Positions 51,741-59,506 of a stretch of DNA of 64,000 bases are shown here, piece by piece. The position numbers were made by a program, and so were the translations under genes. This DNA comes from Isoetes taiwanensis. Lineage: Eukaryota; Streptophyta; Lycopodiopsida; Isoetales; Isoetaceae. Below the pieces are notes generated by a model. It was not told the DNA's origin. It was given only the letters and a program-made list of their open reading frames with translations, and made no database searches. The stretch is from the NCBI GenBank assembly GCA_021234155.1, contig JAJEKV010000070.1, positions 6,444,602 through 6,508,601 on the forward strand, given 5' to 3'. Position 1 is the stretch's first letter; each line of letters begins with the position of its first letter.

Positions 51741-53055
51741 AAAAGGAAACATGCCTATTAATAGGCTACCTTATAGCAATATTTGTGTGCTCTGTCCTAA
51801 CACCATGGCTTGTGGTGGACTAAAGTAGTTAAAAGGCATGAATCCCATCATTTTCCATTGATACTTTCATTTGAATTTACACCGTTGAAATTCAACACTG
51901 CAATTGCTCTTTGATTCAATGCTTGTAAACTCTGAAAGATGATTTTACCAGTTTGAGAGTAAATATAAACTTCAGAAACCGGCAAGAAAATCCAGAATAT
52001 GAATGATACCAACCAACGGCCATTCTGTGCCTACAATAGAAACACACCCATAAACAATGAAAATAACATATTAACCTTAAACATTCAATTTGTGCAATCT
52101 GGGGAAGATTTTCTGCAGTAATACATGGCAATTAATTAAGTAGCATAGCAAATTGCATTGAGCAAAATTGTACCTATTAGGCATTCAAGACATGTCTTCC
52201 CTGCAACAGAGCTCACTGCAATATAGCTGACTGTAACACATGTCAGAAACTGAGATTAGGTTAGCTGTACACAAACTAAGCACCTTTTATTTCAACATCT
52301 GCAGCATATATATAATATGCAAAAGGCATGCCCTATTAGCAGCTTCTAACTGAATGTGATTTGAGTTTTAACTTCTTATTTGTTTCCATTTGTATCCCAA
52401 TCTTCTAAGCACTCTAGAAAGCAAAAAAACAATCTACTCTCAATCTCGCACGTCGATGTGTACATGGATATGCACATAATGATCATGTTAGAGAGATCAT
52501 GAATATGAATAAACAAATGTGTCCGTATCAGGACTTCTTGGCATATCTATAGATATATGAAGCATAAACATAAACATTTGTAAGCTATGCACTTTAATGT
52601 AATCTCACATTTGGCAACTCAAGTTTTAAGATGATGATCCTTTAGAAGTATGGGATAATATCTAGAGTATCGTGCTAGAAAATGTTGCAAGCAACGAAAT
52701 GCAATTATAGTGCATCATACGCAGTAATGATCATGTTAAAGAGGTCTTGAATCTATAGTTATAGTTAAACTGGAATGTATTCAAAAACCTGAATAGAGTC
52801 GTCCTTGCCATCCATAGTGTCACTGGTCTTTAACATATTGTTGCAGTTGATCCCTATCAGGATTTTGCTCTATCTTTATATAGCTGCACATAGATTCAGC
52901 ATTGTTGACATTTCTGTGGCTTTAAGCAAAAGAGTTGTGGCTTTAAGCAAAAGAATAAATAAAACTTGATCTGGCAAACCTGTTTTCGGATGGGCAGATA
53001 ATCTACATGCCGAAATGCTGAGCTACGGTTTTACTGCCAGTCAGGCCATAGAAAA
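51741..53055. other. No gene; a 21-bp duplication at 52915
   Basis: No coding or element signature. TGTGGCTTTAAGCAAAAGA occurs at 52915 and again at 52936, a perfect short tandem duplication. Confidence 0.5.
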
Positions 53056-53060
53056 AAACA

Positions 53061-53405
53061 TGTTGGAATGCAACACCCTGCATTACCACGATTTCCAGCC
53101 ACGATTTTGCAAAGGCCAGAACCTGTGCTGCATGGATCCGCATTTGGGATCAATTATCCTGTTCACAATTATGTCCTTTTTAGCCAGGCACTGCCAAAGC
53201 TTGCTCTAATCTGAAGCTTTGTTGGAATGCAAGACCCTGCATTACCACGATTTTCAGCCACGAATTTGCAAAGGCCAGAACCTGTGCTCCATGGATCCGC
53301 ATTTGAAACCTGTGCATGGAACCTGTGCATGCATGGATCGATTATCCTGTTCACGATCTTGCCCTTTTTGCCAGGTACTGCCAAAGCTTGCTCGAATCTG
53401 AAGCT
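53061..53405 (+). repeat. Tandem duplication, ~159-bp unit (2 copies)
   Basis: TGTTGGAATGCAACACCCTG at 53061 and TGTTGGAATGCAAGACCCTG at 53220 start two well-conserved copies sharing GCATTACCACGATTT, CAGCCACGA, TTTGCAAAGGCCAGAACCTG, ATGGATCCGCATTTG, ATTATCCTGTTCAC and ACTGCCAAAGCTTGCTC. Copy 2 has an extra insertion of about 28 bp rich in ACCTGTGCATG, itself a short internal repeat. The conserved frames read through the unit because it is duplicated, not because it encodes a protein. Confidence 0.9.
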
Positions 53406-53720
53406 CAAGCACCTTGCATCTGTTTGCATCTTGCTTGAAAGCAGGTAGCCCGCCATGCTCGAAGTCGCCATTAGACAGAAACTAAAAAGGCTTCTTACGT
53501 GGCACTATATCTTCCATCGATTTGATTAAATCCGGGCCGTCGAAATTAGGTCTCCATGGAAGACACAACATTATAATAAAGATGGGTTCCAGGCTGGCAC
53601 GCATTAAATGATGTTGCAAATTGCAAAATGTTTCGTAAGATTTCTAGGGCCCATCCTAGCCTAGGCTTGGTTCGAGAAATTCCTCTGGAACTTTCCCGGA
53701 ACCCTTGTAAGCTACTGTTA

Positions 53721-53912
53721 GATACTGTGCAAAATTTAAATATGAATAGAAAATAGTGCTTGTTATTAAACATTTTGAAAGTTCACATGGTTGCAACGTT
53801 AGATGACATTGTATTAAAAATTTTGACTCAATGGATACTGTGCAATATCTAAATATGAATAGAAGATATAGTGCTTGTTATTAAACATTTTGAAAGTTCA
53901 CATGTCCATAAG
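53721..53912 (+). repeat. Tandem duplication, ~113-bp unit (2 copies)
   Basis: GATACTGTGCAA starts at 53721 and 53834. Both are followed by TAAATATGAATAGAA, AGTGCTTGTTATTAAACATT and TTGAAAGTTCACATG, nearly identical between copies. Confidence 0.9.
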
Positions 53913-54320
53913 ATGGTTGCAACATTGCCCTTGCCTGCTTAGAAGGCGGGTCTTTTACCTGTGCAATGTGCAACATGAGAGACATGTGTGGATCCCTGTA
54001 CTCTGTTATCATCCTCGGGCATAGCATCCACATGTTCAGACATAGGCACTGTGCTAGATACCAGTGGGACACTACTATGATCTACTAGACTGTGGCCCGC
54101 AGACTGTAACAATAATTCTAGAAGTTGTGCCCAACTTTGAAATGATAACTGAGCAGAAGTCGCGGTGATAGTGACGGTGGAGTAGACTAAGTCTGTGTCC
54201 TGGCAAGGATATCTGGAGGCAGACAATGCATTTGAGCGGCAAGTCTATTCAGGGCCGCATCTAGAAACACATCAAGAGCTAGTTGTGCATCCGGCTGGGT
54301 CAGGATACGACCCTGGGGCC
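53913..54320. other. No recognisable gene; left flank of the insertion
   Basis: A 95-aa minus-strand frame (53939-54226) is not recognised. The DNA is otherwise unremarkable pre-insertion sequence that continues at 56705. Confidence 0.35.
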
Positions 54321-54325
54321 CAAAG
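54321..54325. other. Target-site duplication, left copy
   Basis: CAAAG directly outside the LTR, repeated exactly at 56700-56704. Five base pairs is the usual copia/gypsy integrase stagger. Confidence 0.93.
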
Positions 54326-54556
54326 TGATAAATTTAGGAATCAGGGAGATAACTACAATGCAGTATATATTGAATAGAGAAAACTTGATGATGGGAACAA
54401 GCTTCCCACCGTAGCCTGATATATGCACTCTCTATAGACACGACTATTCATAACAGACATGACTCTTGGACAGGACACGACTCTTTAGATAGATTGCCAC
54501 ATCACATTGATGACGTGGCCTATATTGCTGAGGTGGAGGATTGTCATATATTAACA
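54326..54556 (-). repeat. 3' LTR (element sense) of GAPN-carrying element
   Basis: 231 bp, identical to the other LTR except for two transitions (near 54420 and near 54550) and a 16-bp insertion (CTTCCCACCGTAGCCT) after GGGAACAAG at about 54402. With its flank the insertion forms a small imperfect GGGAA...TTCCC inverted repeat. Confidence 0.95.
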
Positions 54557-54566
54557 CCCTCCCTCA
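54557..54566 (-). other. Polypurine tract
   Basis: The minus strand reads TGAGGGAGGG directly before the 3' LTR's TGTTAATA. Position and composition are those of a second-strand priming site. Confidence 0.88.
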
Positions 54567-54581
54567 AGACTAGCACCTCAG

Positions 54582-55772
54582 CTAACCAAAATCATCATGT
54601 CCAGGAATATAAGTGAGCCACCTTTGGCTCATGTTAGTTTGTCTGTTGATCTTCCTTTTAAAGTTGCATGCACATGAATGTGCTTGAACTGCTAGAGCAT
54701 TCTGTTGAAGTTGTACACTCTTCAAGTTCCTTTTATGAAATAAGATCTCCAACAATTGAGATCTTGGAGAGTGTTCCACCGCTTCTCTTTCATAACATAA
54801 TTGTTGAAGATTATAACTTATCCAATTCTCCCCCTTAATCTTCAATAATTGCTCAATAATTTCTTTGGGATACTCCCCCATAAACATAAGCATACTTAGA
54901 GTAGCCATTTCAATTACTTTCAAGCATGATACCTGGTGAATCTGAAGGTCTTGTAAAATTTTCTTCTCATCTCTTGTATCTTCAACTTTGGAATGAGCTG
55001 CTTCATCTTTATCTTGATCTGGATATGAAATTTGAGGCTTGGGCCCTCCCTTGATTGTCATATCTCCAATCTGAGGATCTCCATATTTGAAATAAGTGTT
55101 ATCACTTTCCTTGATTTCCTGGAAGGGGAAATGATCCGTGCCTCTGGCTGGAGCAGAATTAACTTGCACTGTGCCAGTTTCCATGGCATCACTTACAATA
55201 GTAGCTTTGTTTATATCTTTGGTGAACACACAACGTTGGACACTGTAGGAGAATCCACCCTTCATTATATTTGCAGCTGCAAGATCTAGATCTGCATCTT
55301 CCAAAACAATGCACACATCCTTCCCTCCCAGCTCCATCTGCAAGGGAATCATGCCTGCCTTTTTGGACATGGCTAAGCCAGTGTCACAGCCTCCTGTAAA
55401 ACTGATACAGTTTACTCCTGTGTGCTTGGTCATATAATCCCCACACTCTGACGCCTTGATGGTAATGCAAGAGAGTAGACCCTTGGGAAAACAATGCATC
55501 ATATGTATAGCAGAAGGACCGCCTTGGGTTGGAGGCTTAAGCACAACTGCATTGCCAGCCATTAATGCAGGTGCAATCTTCGAGACAGCAAGATTCACAA
55601 TTGCTGGCACAACACCCAGAGGAATCTTGGATGTAAGGCACCATTTGTTTCTATCATTTCCAGGAGAACTGTCTGAGACAACAAAATTTCCCTCTGAAGG
55701 TATCCTCGCACCTTCTTCTGCAGCATGAAACAAGATCTGCAGAGCGTACAACCTCTTCTGGAACTTTCCCAT
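54582..55772 (-). CDS. 396-aa chimeric ORF: truncated GAPN plus element tail
   Basis: Open for 396 codons. Residues 1-16 are GAPN DNA read out of frame, residues 17-223 are in-frame GAPN sequence, and residues 224-396 are an unrecognised Gln/Leu/Lys-rich tail ending just before the polypurine tract. The tail contains no pol or gag motif. The ATG at 55772 is merely the first in this phase; the frame overlaps the upstream 263-aa ORF by about 120 bp in a different phase, so if translated it would need reinitiation or frameshifting. No evidence of expression can be had from sequence alone. The length of open frame in a recent insertion is not itself proof of selection. Confidence 0.45.
   Translation of the reverse strand: MGKFQKRLYALQILFHAAEEGARIPSEGNFVVSDSSPGNDRNKWCLTSKIPLGVVPAIVNLAVSKIAPALMAGNAVVLKPPTQGGPSAIHMMHCFPKGLLSCITIKASECGDYMTKHTGVNCISFTGGCDTGLAMSKKAGMIPLQMELGGKDVCIVLEDADLDLAAANIMKGGFSYSVQRCVFTKDINKATIVSDAMETGTVQVNSAPARGTDHFPFQEIKESDNTYFKYGDPQIGDMTIKGGPKPQISYPDQDKDEAAHSKVEDTRDEKKILQDLQIHQVSCLKVIEMATLSMLMFMGEYPKEIIEQLLKIKGENWISYNLQQLCYEREAVEHSPRSQLLEILFHKRNLKSVQLQQNALAVQAHSCACNFKRKINRQTNMSQRWLTYIPGHDDFG
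55104..55766 (-). pseudogene. Captured GAPN (ALDH11) mRNA fragment
   Basis: GAPN is the cytosolic NADP-dependent non-phosphorylating glyceraldehyde-3-phosphate dehydrogenase of plants. Hallmarks in order: EVVRSADLVS (other phase, ~55745), SDSSPGNDR, LTSKIPLGVV, VNLAVSKIAPAL, VLKPPTQG, GVNCISFTGG, KKAGMIPLQMELGGKD with the catalytic Glu, GGFSYSVQRC with the catalytic Cys, then VFTKDINKA and NSAPARGTDHFPFQ from the C-terminal part. It is intronless across regions that are split by introns in plant GAPN genes. Lesions: a frameshift near 55725; loss of the PPFNYP motif carrying the oxyanion-hole Asn; loss of about five residues before FPKG; an extra Cys inside the GG-DTG cofactor motif; and loss of about 110 residues after the catalytic Cys, joined at a shared Cys codon (QRC/QGC). 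The first ~110-120 and last ~25-30 residues of the ~496-aa enzyme are absent. It cannot be a functional dehydrogenase. Confidence 0.92.
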
Positions 55773-56445
55773 TTAGGGCAACGGCATCCCTCTGCTGGCC
55801 ATCTCTAGGGGTAAATTCTCCATGCCTCAGTGGGTTTTCTACACCGGGCCTCAGTGGGTCTTCAATTCCGACCCTATCATAGGTGGGTTTTCCTCTTAAT
55901 TCATCTGCCATGAATGGATCTGCAGCGAATGAATCTTCAACAGCCAAAACGGCTTCTTCTGCAACTTCGGCAGGCTTACTAGGGTCTGCAATTTCGACCC
56001 CAAATTTCTTCTGGTCTTGGCCAATGGCATCTTCAACGACCTCACCAAAATATCTCGCATTCTCATGCTTCTCTGCCTTATGGGTTTCTGTCTTGTCTTC
56101 TGAGACGGTTTCAATGGCCTCACCAACGGCCACCATTTGGGTGGTTTCCCCTTCTGCTTTAATAGCATCCAAATCTACAGCAGAGAATTTAGGCAGCACC
56201 AAATTTCCGGCAACAGAATCTCGTGGGTCTTCAATCAGGGCCCCTTCTTTGGCATAACCGCTCTTGGCATCATCCTTCCCTTCTTCCGGAATGCAGGAGG
56301 GAAAACATGCAGTTATGAACCATTTAAATACCTTCACTCTTTTCTTCGACACAGTATTCATTTCCTTCAAGGCATCCTTCAGCGAATTCTTCTTCCTAGA
56401 TTTCTTCAATTTCGATGGAGGTGGCTCTCCTACTTCCTCCTTCAT
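55654..56445 (-). CDS. 263-aa ORF of element, unknown; C-terminus enters GAPN sequence
   Basis: Starts 26 bp inside the primer site, where gag would normally begin, and is open for 263 codons. The first ~45 residues are basic (KLKKSRKKNSLKDALKEM) and are followed by an FKWF...CFPSC hydrophobic/Cys patch; the remaining 170 are acidic and Ala/Glu/Val-rich, with a short internal echo (EDPLRPG / ENPLRHGE near residues 194-206). There is no CCHC knuckle and no capsid motif I can recognise. Near residue 228 the frame passes into a GAPN-like stretch (EEVVRSADLVS) and then leaves the GAPN frame, ending out of phase. It could be a second captured host fragment, a highly diverged gag, or a de novo frame. 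The start is chosen because it is the first ATG after the primer site. Confidence 0.5.
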   Translation of the reverse strand: MKEEVGEPPPSKLKKSRKKNSLKDALKEMNTVSKKRVKVFKWFITACFPSCIPEEGKDDAKSGYAKEGALIEDPRDSVAGNLVLPKFSAVDLDAIKAEGETTQMVAVGEAIETVSEDKTETHKAEKHENARYFGEVVEDAIGQDQKKFGVEIADPSKPAEVAEEAVLAVEDSFAADPFMADELRGKPTYDRVGIEDPLRPGVENPLRHGEFTPRDGQQRDAVALNGKVPEEVVRSADLVSCCRRRCEDTFRGKFCCLRQFSWK

Positions 56446-56470
56446 AGCTGCGTCCCAGGATCTAAGAGCA

Positions 56471-56484
56471 CGCCTCTGATACCA
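56471..56484 (-). other. Primer-binding site (initiator Met-tRNA type)
   Basis: The minus strand reads TGGTATCAGAGGCG immediately next to the LTR. The first 11 bases match the standard plant copia primer site complementary to the initiator-Met tRNA 3' terminus. This fixes the element's orientation as minus. Confidence 0.9.
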
Positions 56485-56699
56485 TGATAAATTTAGGAAT
56501 CAGGGAGATAACTACAATGCAGTATATATTGAATAGAGAAAACTTGATGATGGGAACAAGGATATATGCACTCTCTACAGACACGACTATTCATAACAGA
56601 CATGACTCTTGGACAGGACACGACTCTTTAGATAGATTGCCACATCACATTGATGACGTGGCCTATATTGCTGAGGTGGAGGATTGTCATGTATTAACA
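56485..56699 (-). repeat. 5' LTR (element sense) of GAPN-carrying element
   Basis: 215 bp; in element sense it starts TGTTAATACATGACAATCC and ends ...CTAAATTTATCA. It contains three related 8-10-bp units on the plus strand (ACACGACT, ACATGACT, ACACGACT) spaced at about 17-26 bp, possibly promoter elements, and an AT-rich ATATATAC stretch that could serve as a TATA box. This copy lacks the 16-bp insertion present in the other LTR. Confidence 0.95.
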
Positions 56700-56704
56700 C
56701 AAAG
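56700..56704. other. Target-site duplication, right copy
   Basis: CAAAG directly outside the LTR; perfect partner of 54321-54325. Confidence 0.93.
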
Positions 56705-56759
56705 TAGGGGGCTGCCAAAAGGTACTAGTGGAAGACATGCACTAGTATTTTGGTAAGGT

Positions 56760-57490
56760 TCTTGGCTTTGCAGGTCTCCTGGGCCATGGTTTGATCCTGC
56801 GGGTCATGCTGAGTGGCTATGACTGCATGGACAAGAAGCAAAGGGATGGGCAAGCATTAAACTAGATGGACAGACTCTAGGCAAGAGTTGTGCAACAATC
56901 GAGATAGATGGGTTGTTCTCTTGTACAAGAGCTAAAACCCAATTATATGCATGAGAAGCAGAAGGAAGCAACAAGAATGGAAAGAGAAGTAAAGGAATTT
57001 CCATTTTAGTTGACCTGGAAGATATGTCGGGCTGTAGAGATGTGAGCATGGCCACAATTGGATCTTACCATGGCTGGGTGAAGCTGGGTGTGAAGCTGGG
57101 TGAAGCTGGTTGTGAAACTAATGTTCCCAGCTGAGAACTGTTGCGTTGTTGCTCTAAAACCTCCACCCCTCTTCTTCTATAGCAAGAAAATTTGTGCAAG
57201 CCAGTGCATCAGACCTTGTTGCCGATGCTGCCTTCTGGATTCACAGTCTTGTAGCTTGATATCTAAGTTATCTAGAAATCCAAAACTGGCGGGGAGATGC
57301 TGGCTGACAGTGGGATCTGACAGAGACCTGTGTAAGATCCAAAATGTTGCGATTCCAGTCGATGCCTCTAGATAGTAGCAAAATCCAAAGTCATAGCTTA
57401 AACAGGTCGGTGTTACAAACCATGTAAATCCAATTTGATGCTGGTGGTGATGCTGGTAGGTTGGTGCTGATTGCGGCTATAGATCTACAG
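56760..57490. other. No recognisable gene outside the minisatellite
   Basis: Short frames only (56804-57055 minus, 57100-57375 plus), none with a motif. Confidence 0.35.
57062..57115 (+). repeat. GAAGCTGGGTGT minisatellite
   Basis: About four imperfect copies of an 11-13-bp GAAGCTGGGTG(TG) unit in tandem. Confidence 0.85.
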
Positions 57491-57491
57491 G

Positions 57492-57905
57492 CTATGTGCT
57501 GCCAGATTCAAGAGACGGGTTGACCTGGGCGCTAGGTGGCATCCCCGAAGACAAAGCAAAGGATGATGGGAGATGTGTGCGTGTTTTAGTAGGTAGAGTA
57601 GTTATGTCATAGTAAGCTGGAGAAGCATAGTGTAAGAAATAGATGTAAGAATTGTAAGCATCAAGTGTGCAACAAAGTCCTAGGATTGAATCTGCTCCTG
57701 CTGATCTTAAAGAATCTTCATCATAATTTATCTTAGGCCCTATCTTTCTTTTAAGAGGCATGAAATTTTGTGGTACCTCCACCCGAAATTGGCAAACCTT
57801 CCTCCTTGGATTTATGTTTTCTACAAATAAACAGTAGGCATTCTTAGATATGAATAGGATTTGCAAATTTATGGAGTTGCAAATTAACATACCTTTATCA
57901 TCCAT
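57492..57905 (-). CDS. Candidate small gene, KEN-box N-terminus
   Basis: Minus-strand ATG at 57905. Exon 1 would be 57905-57893, ending AAAG|GTATGT. A TTTATTTGTAG acceptor at 57821 follows a pyrimidine-rich stretch, and exon 2 runs 57820-57492 to a stop. The 113-aa product starts MDDKENINPRRKV, then VEVPQNFMPLKRKIGPKI and an acidic YDEDS. KEN is the APC/C degron motif, and a Met-acidic-KEN start is common in cell-cycle proteins, but I do not recognise the family. The C-terminal half is less protein-like and may run past a missed splice site. The 72-bp intron is a multiple of three without a stop, so an unspliced 150-aa frame is also open. Splicing is inferred only from the sites. It could also be a chance frame. 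Confidence 0.3.
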   Translation of the reverse strand: MDDKGMLICNSINLQILFISKNAYCLFVENINPRRKVCQFRVEVPQNFMPLKRKIGPKINYDEDSLRSAGADSILGLCCTLDAYNSYIYFLHYASPAYYDITTLPTKTRTHLPSSFALSSGMPPSAQVNPSLESGST

Positions 57906-58880
57906 CCTCGAACTCCTTAGAAATTTGTAGCTTTGTAGCTCCAAAAGAATGTAAGAAGGACCTGCCGAAAATACTTGGACCTACCAGAAGCTTGCAGAGC
58001 TCTCTGGAAATGATCCGGATTTGCAAAATTTCTACAAGAAACTGCCTCCAATATAAGAGACATCCAAGAATTGAGCAATTCCGGCCTACAAATTTGAGGG
58101 AAAAAACGACCAACATTTAAACGACTAGTTGGTAATGGCGCGAGGAGGAGGAAGAACTAAGGTTTTGAATTCCATTGGTTTTTTTTTTTTTGCTATGGCT
58201 ACACCAACAACAAACCAATGAAAATTAACGAATCCACGTGCTTTGAAAAAGACAAAAAAGGGCACGGGAATAAGACAAACATTTAACGACCCTATCCAAC
58301 AAGAAACTAAGTTCGGGCTGCCCGAGTTTCCCCCCCCCCTTGGCTTACGTGGAAGTTTTTGTTAGAAGGGCCTTTTCTAACCCCAAAAAATCCCTAATGT
58401 GAGGGTGTGTTGTTAAGGAGGCCTTGGAGGAATTAAGCAGTGACGATGAGGAGGCGATGACAGAGAGTTTTATTTGCAGGCGTCTGAGGCGAAATTTTAA
58501 TGTTGGACTGGTAAAATTTGGGGTTTTTTTTGTTTTTTTTTTTTTGGTTACATAGTTACTATAGTTGATGGTGTTGCATGCAGAGGCCAGAGTAGAGTGA
58601 TATGTGGCGAATTAAAGAAGGATGAGACCTTGACTATTAATAGTCCAGGGGGATTTCTTTTCAAGTGAAGCCAAAGAGGAGTTGTAAGTGTCTTGGTGAT
58701 AAAGTGAGTGGAGATAAAGATTGCATTTGGGCTTGAGCTTGGGAATGTGCTGGAGTTCAGAGCTAAGAGTGGACTTGTTTGGAACATGAGTCTTTTGAAG
58801 GGGCTTGAAAGTTAGATTTGTCTGATTTGCTATGGTACACAAGATGTGTGATAACATATTAAGTGAAAATCACAGTTTTG
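57906..58880. other. Possible upstream region of the KEN-box candidate; A/T/C runs
   Basis: Contains homopolymer runs (T at about 58178-58190, C at 58331-58339, T at about 58523-58545). No clear TATA box or second gene is visible. A 72-aa minus frame (57898-58116) lies where a 5' leader of the KEN-box candidate would be. Confidence 0.3.
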
Positions 58881-58890
58881 TATGCCTGGA

Positions 58891-58968
58891 CTGATGTCTG
58901 TATGTTGATCCACTGTTTGCTTATTATGTTGATCCAGTGTCTGTATGTTGATCCAGTGTTAGCTTATT
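58891..58968 (+). repeat. TGTATGTTGATCCA short tandem repeats
   Basis: Three copies of a (C)TGTATGTTGATCCA(G/C)TGT-type unit, with GCTTATTAT between some of them. Confidence 0.75.
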
Positions 58969-59005
58969 ATTTAGATAGTTTGTGTGTTAAACGTATATTG
59001 GGGGA

Positions 59006-59506
59006 TGTTATTAATAGTCCCGTCCCAAAAGGCACAGGACTTTATCTAAGGTATACAAAGGAGCCTAAAGGCAAAGGCCAGGCATCCACATTAGGAGCCA
59101 AGACCATGCCAACTAAGAAGAAGAGATCAAAAGAGTCCACGACATAAGGGAACCCACAACTTTAAGTCTTTACTGCTGCAAATCACGGCAATTATGATTC
59201 CAGAGATCATGGCAGAGTTACACGCATGATCAACAAAGATTTTGAAGATTACGTAACTGAAGAATCTGAAACGGAAATCTTTTTGCTATTTCCGGCCTGA
59301 GGCCAGTGTACTCTCTGTGTATTCTCAGTGATTTCGATATTTTCTCTTATTTTCGCTCATTATTCTCTTAATGTTTCTTGTTCTTCAGTTTTCTATTTTC
59401 CTCATTATTGCAAAAATCCGCGAGACACTTTCCTGTAGAGAAGTTGTTTGTTGGACAGTAGAGAAGATCGTCCTTCAAGCTCTCTCGAGAATCCAAACCC
59501 TAAACA
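59006..59506 (+). repeat. Candidate LTR (weak)
   Basis: A TG...CA-bounded 501-bp segment. It begins TGTTATTAATAG right after a TATTGGGGGA purine run and ends CCCTAAACA right before TTGTCGCCGATTGCCAGG, which resembles the TGGCGCCG-TTGCCGGGG primer sites of some plant gypsy elements. No second copy exists in the window and no pol sequence flanks it. A polypurine tract on one side and a primer site on the other of one LTR would require a solo or shared LTR. Chance resemblance is quite possible. Confidence 0.22.

Larger units (their letters stand above)
54326..56699 (-). mobile_element. Young non-autonomous LTR retrotransposon with captured GAPN
   Basis: A complete 2374-bp element in minus orientation. 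Direct evidence: 5-bp target duplication CAAAG at 54321-54325 and 56700-56704; LTRs bounded by TG...CA on the plus strand; a primer site matching the initiator-Met tRNA 3' end abutting the 5' LTR; and a GA-rich polypurine tract abutting the 3' LTR. The LTRs differ by two substitutions over 215 aligned bases plus a 16-bp indel, so insertion is recent relative to everything else in the window. The internal part (about 1.93 kb) has no CCHC knuckle, protease, integrase, RT or RNase H, so it must be mobilised by a partner, probably a copia element because of the primer type. Instead it carries a 263-aa ORF and a processed fragment of the host GAPN gene in the same orientation as the element. This is the structure expected after a retrotransposon packages and recombines with a host mRNA, as reported for maize Bs1. 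Confidence 0.93.

Noticed and set aside
53219-53471. Plus- and minus-strand frames in the 53-kb tandem repeat as a gene
   Set aside because: The frames are open because the unit is duplicated; there is no protein signature, and the second unit has a 28-bp insertion that breaks phase equivalence.
54326-56699. Reading the GAPN element as a full autonomous copia element
   Set aside because: The internal region is only about 1.9 kb and has no integrase, RT or RNase H motif in any frame.
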